This document shows, piece by piece, positions 1 to 9,618 of a stretch of DNA of 64,000 bases (positions within the stretch are counted from its first letter, which is position 1; the number at the start of each line of letters is the position of its first letter). Under the pieces are notes generated by a model. The model made no database searches, was not told where the DNA came from, and was given only the letters and a program-made list of their open reading frames with translations. The stretch comes from Leptobrachium leishanense (Eukaryota > Chordata > Amphibia > Anura > Megophryidae), in NCBI GenBank assembly GCA_009667805.1, contig CM019063.1, forward strand, positions 59,504,881 through 59,568,880, in the 5' to 3' direction. A program made the translations under genes and the position numbers.

Positions 1-165
1 CCTGTGTGTGATCTGCCTGTGTGTGCCTGTGTGTGTGATCTGCCAGTGTGTGTGTGTGATCTGCCTGTGTGTGTGATCTGCCTGCGTGTGTGAGACTGAT
101 CTGCCTGTGTGTGATCTGCCTGTGTGTGCCTGTGTGTGTGTGTGATCTGCCTGTGTGTGTGCGCC
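1..165. repeat. GT-rich minisatellite
   Basis: Imperfect tandem array built from GTGTGTGATCTGCCT-like units with variable (GT)n lengths. It begins at the window edge, so the array probably extends further left. No coding content. Confidence 0.9.
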
Positions 166-1140
166 CTATGCCCAGTCCTGGCCTGGCTACAACGTAACTG
201 AAAACAAGCGCCAGTCAAAGTGAGACTTTAAATGGAAAATCTTCACTAAGAATTCGTTGTTTGCAAATTCACGTATCACTTAAAAACGCTGTAAAAAAAA
301 CCTCACCTCTGGTCCCATAGTGCAGGGTACGGTGTAAAACGCAACTTCCTCTTGACACTTGCAGAAGGAAATCAGAACCAAATAGCTCTCAGTGTCCCTC
401 CATGGATCCTGCTTTACTCCACTTGCATAGAGTTCACACAGAGCTGACGTACGTTTCAGTGGCGTTGTATGGACTCCTTCAGACGACATCAGGGGTGGCA
501 TTCAGCATCATCTAGTTTTACATACATGTAAAACACACAGAACAGTAGGAGAGAGGACCCTGCTCGAGAGTTTACAATCTAAGCCGGTTGAGGTGCAATT
601 GTGCAAGATAGCCAATAATAGGGAGCTATTGGTCAATGGTTCCTGCCTACTTCTTCCTTTAGCTTATCTGTCTCTAGCTGAGCCAGAATAGGGCCCAAGG
701 TTGGTCGAAACCAGAAGAGCTTGGGAAAAAAAACACCAAAAAGCTAACACTTAAAACCAAGCGCAATGTGTGTGCTTCACCTGCATGTCTGCATGTGCTG
801 GAGGAGCTGTGCATATCTACATGTGTGTATAGAATAAACACGTGGGAGACCACAGAGGAATCCAAAGCTTATAGGAGCCTGCAGCTTTAACCCAAGAGTT
901 TGGCCGAGTTGACCATTTTTAGGATTATAGCTGAAGGGCATTTTTTGGAGCATGTGACCATTGCAAGAATTGTAAAGATATGAGAACTCTATATTGTTTT
1001 CCTGTTCCAAGGTACTTGGTCATTAGGGCTGCCAGATCGACCATGTTTTCCTGGACATATATTATTATTTCATGGAGAGGGAGACCACAAGGAGGTTGCT
1101 GCCCTGCAGCATGTATAATTCATATGATGCAGGAAGGAAA
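166..1140. other. Unassigned non-coding sequence
   Basis: No gene or named repeat is recognised. Open frames here are short and show no motif. Contains short A-runs and ordinary AT-rich sequence. Confidence 0.5.
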
Positions 1141-1195
1141 TCTGTTATCTGCTGACATATTCTATGTTTCTATAAGAACCTTTCGGCCCATCTAG
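1141..1195. repeat. Two inverted pieces of a CR1-like LINE 3' end
   Basis: The first half reads as the plus-strand LINE tail (TCTGCTGACATATTCTATG and TTTCTAT). From about 1173 the sequence is the reverse complement of the conserved block just upstream of that tail (AAGAACCTTTCGGCCCATCT). The same blocks occur in normal order at 2889-3046 and 56428-56636, and reversed at 10273-10345. The inverted joining is a rearranged remnant. Confidence 0.6.
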
Positions 1196-1259
1196 GTCAC
1201 CATTACATTCTTCACGCTAAAATAGGAACGCAAAGGAAAAAAACCTGCGCCTGCTGGTT

Positions 1260-2209
1260 TCTCCTTTGTGTCGCCGTTTTAGCATTATATTATGAAGCGG
1301 GCGCTAAAAAAGCAGCCTGCATCATAATCGGGCGCTAAGCCCCGGGATGCATAGCGCTGCCGTGAGCATCCACTCGATGGAGTCCATAGGACTCCATTGA
1401 GGCAGACGCTGCCGGTCACATGACGTGGTGAGATCCGCCAGGTCAGCGTAGTGATCCGCAGAGAGAGAGATCGGGGGTCTTTTCTCCTATTCCCGGGTCC
1501 CCCCTTGCATGGCGCGATGACGTCAGTTAGCTGGGGAACCCCTAGCTGCCCGGGGATTTCCTAAGGAAATCCCCTGGTGGAGATAGGTGGTTTGTTTGAA
1601 CCCCGATATCTCCCGAACTGTGGCAGCTAGAGAGGTCATGTTGGAATCATTCGAAAGGCCTGAGCATGGCCTTCCGAATGATACCAAACATGACCATGTT
1701 CAAAGTAAAGAAAAAATAATAATAATAAAAAAAACGTGTTTTTTTTGTGTTATTTTTGCTAATGCAGCAATATTGTTTCCATTTCAATTATAATGTGAAC
1801 AATGATGCTGCACTAATGATTTTTTTCTATGGAGTGCGTTTGCTAAAAATCATGTAATTCCCCCCAAAAAAATTTAATGAGTCCCCATTTCTAATATTTT
1901 TTTTTAACAAGCGCACCCCATAGAAAATATAAATGCAAAGGCTCGGATGATAAAATGTGATAACACTTTACACGCTGTCGATGATTAAAAATTCGAATAT
2001 TATTGCATTTTTTATTATAATATACAGGCAGGACATGACGTATACATATAATAATGATGTATTATGAGTCTGCCGGAAAGAACGATATATAACATGTCTG
2101 GGTCATATAACAAAACGTGGCTTCAAATCGCGTTTAAACATGATAAGCAAAAGCAGTAAAAATGAGCTCAGCACACAGGCGTGAAATGGCTCAGCAGTGA
2201 AAGGGTTAA
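1260..2209 (-). mobile_element. piggyBac-like MITE (family A), left end unresolved
   Basis: The right end reads GCAGTGAAAGGGTTAA, the reverse complement of the TTAACCCTTTC(G/A)CTGC terminus shared by copies at 3373, 18472, 21461 and 28949. The interior also matches these copies: a block around 1760-1850 with GCAGCAATATTG and AATGATGCTGCAC, and an inverted repeat near 1645-1685. The left terminus cannot be fixed; the start given is approximate. No transposase reading frame is present. Confidence 0.65.
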
Positions 2210-2670
2210 AGGGACACTCTATTGAAAAATAAAGTTCACTTTTTTTGCCTGACAGACTCTGCCCAATAATTTTTTTATACTTTTTTTATTTCAGGTCTTT
2301 TTACTCATCTTTTGTCCCTCGCCACACGCAGGGCTCCTCCAATTTTGCTCAGGGACTCCCAAACCTGGAAGTTCTTGCAACTCTCTAACGCAATTTGTGC
2401 TCCCGCACAACTTGGATAGCGTACGAAACACAAATTGCGTACCGCTTTGGACTAGCGCACTTTACGTATGCAAGTTGCATAGCCCTTGCTCAGAACGATT
2501 GATCGGAGCTTCGCACAGATCCGATCAAATGCTGCCTCTCTGAATACTCTCTTTACAGCGAGTGGTCTGAGAGAGTGTGACATCAGCATGCTCTCTGTGT
2601 GCCAATGTCACTAGTGACTGATCCAGTGACCGTCAATCGGCAAATTTAAAAATTACACCTTTAGGTGACA
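2206..2670 (+). mobile_element. Possible T2/Kolobok-like element, only one end seen
   Basis: TTAAAGGGACACTCTATTG at 2206 resembles the T2-type terminus seen clearly at 47941. It directly abuts the piggyBac-like end, sharing the TTAA. I find no matching right end, so the extent is approximate. Confidence 0.35.
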
Positions 2671-2785
2671 CTGGGTGAGATGGAGGAAACTCCTCCACTT
2701 CACCCCACAATTTCACCAAATTGGGGCAGCTGGGGGTGGGCACTCCTCACATCCTGTCACGTGCAGGTTTCAAGGTGGAACTAGG

Positions 2786-2888
2786 TTGAGGGGATTAGGG
2801 ATGGGCTGCCTGTTTGAATCGGTTCGAGGTTCGATTCGAACATCGGCTGTTCGAAAATTCGTGAACTTCGAACTTTTCGGGACGTTCA
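2786..2888. repeat. hAT-like terminal fragment with TTCGAA palindromes
   Basis: Begins TTAGGGATGGGC and continues with nested TTCGA/TCGAA motifs (for example GGTTCGAGGTTCGATTCGAA). This style is known from hAT non-autonomous ends. It is cut off by the CR1-like tail at 2889. Related sequence lies at 7335-7470. Confidence 0.35.
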
Positions 2889-3046
2889 TGGAATTTAAGC
2901 AAGCATGGGATAGGCATAAGGCTATCCTAAACAAAAGATAAATCCAAGTAAAGTATCCATGTAATTGGGCAGACTAGATGGGCCGAAAGGTTCTTATCTG
3001 CCGACATCTTTCTATGTTTCTATGTTCTATGTTTCTATGTTTCAGA
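2889..3046 (+). mobile_element. CR1-like LINE, 3' end fragment
   Basis: Encodes the last residues of the LINE reverse-transcriptase ORF (EFKQAWDRHKAILNKR then stop), then the 3' UTR and a short tail of TTTCTATG repeats. The same ending is seen in the longer copy at 10273-11020. Severely 5'-truncated, as is usual for LINE copies. Confidence 0.8.
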
Positions 3047-3180
3047 GAAAAAAAGTTTTCAAAAAATTCCAAAAAATGCTTAAAAGATCCTAAAAAGTCT
3101 AAAAATAAAGAGACTCTTTACTGCAGAATATAATAATAAACGGTTTATTAGATATTGCATTAAAACGGGAATTTTTCCCA
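3047..3180 (-). mobile_element. Fragment of the long CAGGG-ended MITE
   Basis: Matches the interior of the complete MITE at 59773-60672: AAAATGCTTAAAAGATCC, then the AATAAAGAGACTCTTTACTGC and GGTTTATTAGATATTG blocks. Both ends are missing. The right side passes into a 25-bp tandem repeat. Confidence 0.6.
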
Positions 3181-3305
3181 CTCGTTGTTGGTCAAACATT
3201 TCCCACTTGTTGTTGGTCAAACATTTCCCACTCGTTGTTGGTCAAACATTTCTTACTCATTGTTGGTCAAACATTTCCCACTCATTGATGATAAAACATT
3301 TCCCA
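3181..3305. repeat. 25-bp tandem repeat, five copies
   Basis: Unit CTCGTTGTTGGTCAAACATT plus TCCCA, repeated five times with a regular 25-bp period. The last copy has diverged (TTGATGATAAAACATT). It looks like a local expansion starting at the end of the MITE fragment. Confidence 0.9.
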
Positions 3306-4991
3306 TGGCTTCAAATCATGTTTGTAACAAAAGAAATCAAGTGCACACCACTGAAAAAATAATTAATTTTATTTAACCCTTTCGCTGCTGAGGCTTTTCA
3401 CACCTCTGTGCTGAGGTCATTTTTACCGGTTTTGCTCATCATGTTTAAACGTGTTTTGAAGGCTTATTTTAGTATACGACCCAGACATATTATATATCGT
3501 TCTTTCCGTCAGACTCGGTAGATTCATAATATGTCATTATTATATGTATACGTCATGACCTGTCTGTATATTATAACAAAAAATGCAATAAAATATGTAT
3601 TTTCAATAATTTACAATGTGTAAAGTGTTTTTTTTTCACATTTTAACATGCGAGCAATTGCGGTTATATTTTGTATGGGGTGCGCTTGTTAAAAAAATTA
3701 GAGATGGGGTCTCGTTACATTTTTTTTTGGGGAAAATTACCCGATTTTTAACAAACGCACCGCATACAAAAATTGTTAGTGCAGCATCATTGTTCACATT
3801 ATAATTGAAATGGGAACAATATTGCTGCATTAACGAACCAAAAAAAAGAAAAACAAATGTTTATTTTTTTTTATATAATTTTTTTTTAAATATATTTTTT
3901 TTTTTAATTTTTTTTTTTTTTAAACTTTTTTCACTTTCGTGTTTGGTATCGTTGGAACGGCCATGCTCTGGCCGATCCAACCATACCAAACTTTAACCCC
4001 TAGCTGCCACGGATCAGGAGATAGGGAGTGCATTGGAACTCCCTATCTCCACCGTTGGTGGCAGTTAGGGGTTAACTCTAGGACTGGCGTCATCGTGCTA
4101 TGCACGATGACGCCAGTCCTCAGGAGGAGTTCCCGGAGGCTTGGCCGACATCTAAGATGTCGGCCAGCTCCGGGAAAGGATCACGAACCGGCGCTTTTCA
4201 GCGCCGATTCGCGATCCAGCTCCCCAGGGGTTAATGCCAGGCACCATTTGGAAGGGCAAACGAGACCATACGGCGCATAAAACAATGAACAGATAATTGT
4301 ATGAACTGCTGGTTAATAGGAGTAAAAGTGAAGGTGTCCTCCAAGATATAAAAGGTGTCCTTAAAAATGCAAAAAATGTAAAAAATGTCCTTTAAAATAC
4401 CAAATAGAAGAGGTAAAAGAGTACAAGAAAATTGTAAAAAATTAATAAGTCAATTTGTGCAAAATAAGTCAGTGGTTTATACTCAAGGGGTGTTGTTGAT
4501 TGAAGACAAATACATTAATCTTCACTGTGGTGTGGATGTCAAATCTTCTCTTAAAGGTGTCCCTCAGGGAAAAATAAATAAAGGCAATAATAGTGCAGAT
4601 GGTCTTACTGAGATGAGATAATTTAATAAAATGAATGTTTCACTCACATTTATTAGAGCCTAAGGGAAATCCAGGCTCAAGGAAAATAGCTTGTGGCCAA
4701 GTATAGGGTGGCACGTCCCTCCTTTCATCTGTGGTGATTACTAGATAAAGCAGAGCACTCCCATAGCGTAACTCTGTGCAATACAGGTGGAGAATTAAAT
4801 TAGAATTGGTCACACTCACCAGTTATAGAGCCTCTCAATTCCAGGCTCAAGGAGTATCGCCTTGGGTCCTCTTAAGGTGGGGGCCCAAACCTCTTTGATG
4901 TAGCAGCAGTTGGTCCAGATGTCCAAAAGGAGGAAAAAGTGGCGAATGCAAAATATAGATAATGAATTTATTGGAATAAATAAAAAAATCC

Positions 4992-5056
4992 TGGACAAAT
5001 TGTACCGAGACGCGTTTCGGCTAAAAGCCTTCCTCAGTCGGTATGTTTAGTGTCCA
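4992..5056 (-). ncRNA. Hammerhead-ribozyme-like motif, mirror copy
   Basis: Exact reverse complement of the motif at 5092-5156, lying in the left arm of the palindrome. All core bases and both parts of stem I are retained. A transcript of the minus strand through this arm would contain it in sense. Confidence 0.6.
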
Positions 5057-5091
5057 TAAAGTGCAAGTAAACTGACTTTACTTGCACTTTA

Positions 5092-5156
5092 TGGACACTA
5101 AACATACCGACTGAGGAAGGCTTTTAGCCGAAACGCGTCTCGGTACAATTTGTCCA
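5092..5156 (+). ncRNA. Hammerhead-ribozyme-like motif
   Basis: Read 5' to 3': outer stem I TGGACA (5092-5097), internal loop, inner stem I TACCGA (5105-5110), core CTGAGGA (5111-5117, fits CUGANGA), one extra A, stem II GGCT/AGCC (5119-5122/5126-5129) with loop TTT, core GAAA (5130-5133), short stem III ACG/CGT, then C5139 as the expected cleavage nucleotide (GUC), inner stem I TCGGTA (5140-5145), loop CAATT, outer stem I TGTCCA (5151-5156). Both stem I segments pair perfectly. The extra A before stem II is a departure from the canonical core. ACGCGT is self-complementary, which suits the dimeric hammerheads described in retroelements. Cleavage is predicted between 5139 and 5140. Confidence 0.65.
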
Positions 5157-6608
5157 GGATTTTTTTATTTATTCCAATAAATTCATTATCTATATTTTGC
5201 ATTCGCCACTTTTTCCTCCTTTTGGACATCTGGACCAACTGCTGCTACATCAAAGAGGTTTGGGCCCCCACCTTAAGAGGACCCAAGGCGATACTCCTTG
5301 AGCCTGGAATTGAGAGGCTCTATAACTGGTGAGTGTGACCAATTTTAATTTAATTCTCCACCTGTATTGCACAGAGTTACGCTATGGGAGTGCTCTGCTT
5401 TATCTAGTAATCACCACAGATGAAAGGAGGGACGTGCCACCCTATACTTGGCCACAAGCTATTTTCCTTGAGCCTGGATTTCCCTTAGGCTCTAATAAAT
5501 GTGAGTGAAACATTCATTTTATTAAATTATCTCATCTCAGTAAGACCATCTGCACTATTATTGCCTTTATTTATTTTTCCCTGAGGGACACCTTTAAAGA
5601 GAAGATTTGACATCCACACCACAGTGAAGATTAATGTATTTGTCTTCAATCAACAACACCCCTTGAGTATAAACCACTGACTTATTTTGCACAAATTGAC
5701 TTATTAATTTTTTTACAATTTTCTTGTACTCTTTTACCTCTTCTATTTGGTATTTTAAAGGACATTTTTTACATTTTTTGCATTTTTAAGGACACCTTTT
5801 ATATCTTGGAGGACACCTTCACTTTTACTCCTATTAACCAGCAGTTCATACAATTATCTGTTCATTGTTTTATGCGCCGTATGGTCTCGTTTATCCTTTT
5901 ATCTTAATCTTGGCACGTATTTTGGTTGTTTTTTATGTGCTTCTTACCATACTTAGGCAGCAATCGAATATTTATTCACATAGCACTTTAATTAACTAAA
6001 ATTAACAAGCGCCCACACTGTACAGTGTATACCCGTATACACACTTTTTAATCAACCATTTGGAAGGGCAGGCTGTGCCCTTCCAAATGGTGCCTGGGTT
6101 AACCCCCGCAACGCCGCCGATCGGGAGGGAGAGAGGTCCGAAGGACCTCCCCCCCTCCCTTTCAGGCGCCTCCTCCGCACATGCGGGGGGGGCGCCTGAA
6201 TTAGGTGTCATCGCGCCGCCGCGATGACACCTAATTTCATCGGCGGCTGTTCCGGATGCTGGGCTGACATCGAGGATGTCAGCCCGCACCGGGGGGGCCA
6301 GCGATCGGCCGGAACCCGGCCGAACGCTGACCCCAAAGGGAGGACGCGCTCAGCGCGTCCTCCGCACAGCAGGAGCCATGCGGAGGACGCGCTCAGCGCG
6401 TCCTCCGCATGGAAGTGGTTAAGGAACAGCTCAGAAACACAAAAAAAAGGGAAGAGAAACTGGTATGCAGCCACAGATACATATATATTGCCACAAGTAT
6501 AATCATAATATTAAAGATGAATATACAAAGATTGAACACAGAGTATAGAGAATTACTCACTGTTAACACAGAATAGCACCACCTGGCAATCAATAACCAT
6601 AAGCTTAA

Positions 6609-7035
6609 GGCTAAGGTCAGACGAAAGCAGTTTTAACGTGCGTTTAGCCGCACGAAATCACGGCCGTGCTAGCAACAAATGACGTCCAATGCCGGGGAAC
6701 ATACGAAGAACGGCCGCACGAAAGTTCGTCCGCGTAACGCAAGTGGCAAACAAACGCATTTTTTCGAGAACGTCAAACCGCTACTACTGACGTACAGAGT
6801 GCGCTGCGGCCGCATAGCGGCGTGTTTGCGTGATTGGGAGACGTCAGACGCTGCTAATGTCCGGCCAACATAACGTCCAGACACAAAAAGGGTTTTATTG
6901 ATGATCCGTACAAAATCACAGACGTAAATGCGCATCGTATGACCGCTATCGCGTATTCCGTGAAAAAATACGTCCATTCGTTCGAACGCACTTTTTCACG
7001 GACAACGTGAAAAATGCGTTCATCTGACCCTAGCC
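6609..7035. mobile_element. PIF/Harbinger-like MITE, copy 1
   Basis: Terminal inverted repeats GGCTAAGGTCAGACGAA and TTCATCTGACCCTAGCC, flanked by TAA on both sides (6606-6608, 7036-7038). This fits a Harbinger-type 3-bp TWA duplication. The interior is rich in ACGT/CGTACG motifs and encodes nothing. A close copy lies at 38218-38640. Confidence 0.75.
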
Positions 7036-7167
7036 TAAAAGGCACAACCAGCAACCTAAGACAAAAAAATAAATAAAAAATACCTCACACTCCTAAGAGT
7101 AGAACAAAATGAACATACATGGAGTCACTATGGACAGACGCAGAATCCGAAACCAGGCACCCCTGAG

Positions 7168-7216
7168 CTCAGTTTACAGTGGTGAAATGGCTCAGCACTC
7201 AGCAGTGAAAGAGTTA
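7168..7216 (-). mobile_element. piggyBac-like MITE terminus fragment
   Basis: Ends in GCAGTGAAAGAGTTAA, with GGTGAAATGGCTCAGC inside it, matching the terminus of family A copies such as 2170-2209. Only the last ~50 bp are recognisable. Confidence 0.5.
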
Positions 7217-7334
7217 AAAACATTTTCTTTTTACTTTATTTTTCATTGTTCCCTGTCCCCCAGGGCACTACCCGGTCCCCCATACACCTTTTATGGCAAA
7301 TATATTGCATATATGCCCTCTTGGAGGGGACCTT

Positions 7335-7470
7335 AATTTTCAAATGTTCGAGTACCATTGACTTTCATGGTGTTCGCATTGTGTTCGAGTTTGCGATCAA
7401 ACTTTTTCAGGTGTTCGAGTTTGAATGCGAACCGTACACGGGGGTTTTTGGCCCATTACTAGAGGGGATC
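7335..7470. repeat. hAT-like terminal fragment
   Basis: Several GTTCGAGT/GTTCGCAT motifs followed by GGCCCATTACTAG, a hAT-like end related to 2786-2888. Boundaries are unclear and no target duplication is visible. Confidence 0.3.
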
Positions 7471-7748
7471 TGGCCCAAGTGCAGCTGCTACAGACAAGCG
7501 TGGGCGGAGAAGAGTGAACAGATTGAAACTGACCAGATACCATGGATCTTGAGCGATAGCTGGAGCACGAGAATGGAGACTGGAGACGCGGTGGATAATG
7601 GTTAGGAACACAGTGGGAATTTGGTAGAAAAACAGAGGGATAAACACAAGAGCAGGATATGGGATACAGGGATCACACAGGCTATGGACTGAGAGCAGAG
7701 TATAGAACCTCACTCTGCGAGGGAAGGGACAACAATACTGAAGCACGG

Positions 7749-8326
7749 AGCCGCGTTCAATACCTCAGCCGCTGCAAGTGCTAAGTTAGCAACTTGCCAT
7801 TGAACGCCGTTCAGCCACTCAGCGCTCAGCAGTGCTAACCTAGCACTTGCAGTGACCCGAGGAGATGCTTCGAGTAGCTGAGTGTGATGTATTAAAGATG
7901 GCCGCCGCCATGAAGCAAGTAACAATTCCGTACAGCAAGATGGCCGCCGCCATGAAGCAAGTAACAATTCCGTACAGCAGTGTTAATTTTGAGGTTTTTG
8001 TTCACCAAAGCACAAAATATTTATTTCCCCCTGCACATAGACATATATTACAGTTCAATTTAGATTTTGTTTCAGAAGTAAACATAACGTTTATTCATTA
8101 AAAACTGTCATTTGTGGTGTGTGCATACAAAACGGAATTGTGCTGACTGCTTTTCTTTATCATATTTTGTCCGAGTCCTACAAAAAACAATCTGAATCTT
8201 TCATTAAGAAATCTTCGGCCATTTTGGATTCACAATTCGTATCCAAAGCGTTCAATGACACTGCTGCAGCAAACTGAATTGCTGCGCTGCAGCAATTCAG
8301 CAGCTGCTGAGGTATTGAACAGGGCT
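7749..8326. mobile_element. MITE with GTTCAATACCTCAGC termini
   Basis: Inverted ends of about 26 bp share GTTCAATACCTCAGC (left about 7755-7769; right complement GCTGAGGTATTGAAC about 8306-8320). The adjoining GCTGC-rich sequence also pairs imperfectly. It holds a 42-bp direct duplication. No coding region, and the superfamily is not recognised. Confidence 0.55.
7895..7978. repeat. 42-bp exact direct duplication
   Basis: The unit AAGATGGCCGCCGCCATGAA with the following 22 bases is repeated twice back to back without change (7895-7936 and 7937-7978). Lies inside the MITE. Confidence 0.95.
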
Positions 8327-8995
8327 CAGGTCACAGGGGGCGTAGCCCTTTGTGTGTTTAATGTCACGTGACATGTGGTGTGTTTTTAATTAACTGTTTA
8401 GTGATCTGGGATTCCAGTGCTAGTGAGGATCAGCACAGGAATATTGCTGGCTAGGCATCTTTCATGGGGGTCATATCTACAGCCCGGCCCTTATTGCGGT
8501 GTGAGGCGTGACACATCCTGACCACTTTGAAACAATAAAGTGGACAGGTTGAGTAGAGCGTCCCTTAATTTCCCTGTAGACTCGACTAAATGTAGCCATC
8601 GTGACTCAGTAGTTTGGTTTTCTTCTTAGCTGTAACGAACTGAAAATCTTTGATGGGACGACGTGCTCTTGTTTCGACAGGTTTTTCCTTTCAATTCTTT
8701 ATATTTCATGGAGAGTTTAAAATCTCTCAGACGATTGATCAAAGGACCCCGGATATTACCGCTGTGATCTTTTCTGTCCTAATTATCCTCGTAATGATGA
8801 ACTCAGTGACTATTTAGAGTAAATAATTCCGCTTTACTTTTATACTAATTTGTAATTTTATAGACTCCACCACACTGAAAGACGATCATATATCTAGGCA
8901 GTAATTACAGCTGATACGGCCTGGATAGAGCAAACGTCTATTAATCTGTTGGGTTTATATTTATATTGCAGTGCGTATAGAGTGGGTCTTGCATT
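8327..8995. other. Unassigned non-coding sequence
   Basis: No repeat family, exon or motif recognised. Ends at the L1 target duplication. Confidence 0.5.
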
Positions 8996-9021
8996 AATCA
9001 TGGGATAAGGGTTTTTTTTGT

Positions 9022-9618
9022 ATTCAAAAAGCTTTTATTTGAGTAAGATTTATCGACAGTACAGGTAAATGAAATATAGCCGTAAGTACAGAAAGTATAA
9101 CACAAAGTATATCTCAGTGACAAGGAAATTCGCAATAGTTCAGGGTGTGCATCGATGTTTGACAAATAGAGTTCAGTAAATGAATAGATATTGTCTTCAA
9201 GTGACCAAATAATGAGTGTATGACTCCTGCAGCAGTCCGGGAAAAACGGTTCTGCCTGCGAGGGACATATCTAGGTTGTATAACAATTTTTATTTTTATT
9301 TTTTGTCATTAGTTCTCTTTTTCCTTTCTCCCCCGTGTGAGGGACCAGGTGAGATAGAAAAGAAGAGCAGGGGGAGAGGAAGGGCAAGAAGAGAAACAGG
9401 GGAGAGAGGGTGAACGGGGGAAAAAATGGCAGCGGAGAGACGTAGGTAAAGTGAGAAGAAGAAGAAGAAGAGAGGGAAGGAGGAAAAAAAAGAAGAGAGA
9501 AGAAGGAAAGTGAGGAAAAAAAGGGGGGAGGGAGGGAGGGAAGTGGGCGGCCTGTGGGTGGTGACAAGTATGTCTCAGGCGTCAGGGTCATGAGACCCCT
9601 TGTCTTGACGAGAGTCGT
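9022..9618 (-). other. L1 3' untranslated region
   Basis: Lies between the ORF2 stop and the A-rich tail. A long purine-rich stretch on the plus strand (9340-9550, GAGGA/GAAGA-type) is pyrimidine-rich in the element sense. No coding potential beyond low-complexity frames. Confidence 0.7.

Larger units (their letters stand above)
4259..6054. mobile_element. Fold-back retroelement, possibly Penelope-like, carrying hammerhead motifs
   Basis: Two ~810-bp arms, about 4259-5071 and 5077-5890, are near-perfect inverted copies around a 5-bp centre (CTGAC, 5072-5076). About 160 bp of unpaired sequence follows to 6054. A 16-bp direct repeat (ACCATTTGGAAGGGCA at 4243-4258 and 6055-6070) flanks it and interrupts a MITE hairpin, so this is a clean insertion. 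No protein is encoded. Each arm contains a hammerhead-like motif. Such motifs are known in the terminal repeats of Penelope-like elements, whose copies often include inverted partial repeats. The family assignment is inference; a SINE-like or other fold-back origin remains possible. Confidence 0.7.
3373..6422 (+). mobile_element. piggyBac-like MITE (family A), interrupted
   Basis: Left end TTAACCCTTTCGCTGCTGAG at 3373, right end GGAAGTGGTTAA finishing at 6422, so the element is bounded by TTAA on both sides as piggyBac insertions are. Its own sequence is 3373-4258 plus 6071-6422; the middle is a later fold-back insertion (4259-6054). The right half is a chain of hairpins, including 4079-4120 (GACTGGCGTCATCG and its complement) and the broken CCATTTGGAAGGGC hairpin that served as target. 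No transposase ORF; presumably mobilised in trans. Confidence 0.8.

Noticed and set aside
4816..5332. Two identical 60-residue frames in opposite directions
   Set aside because: They are the same non-coding sequence read in the two arms of the palindrome, not a duplicated gene.
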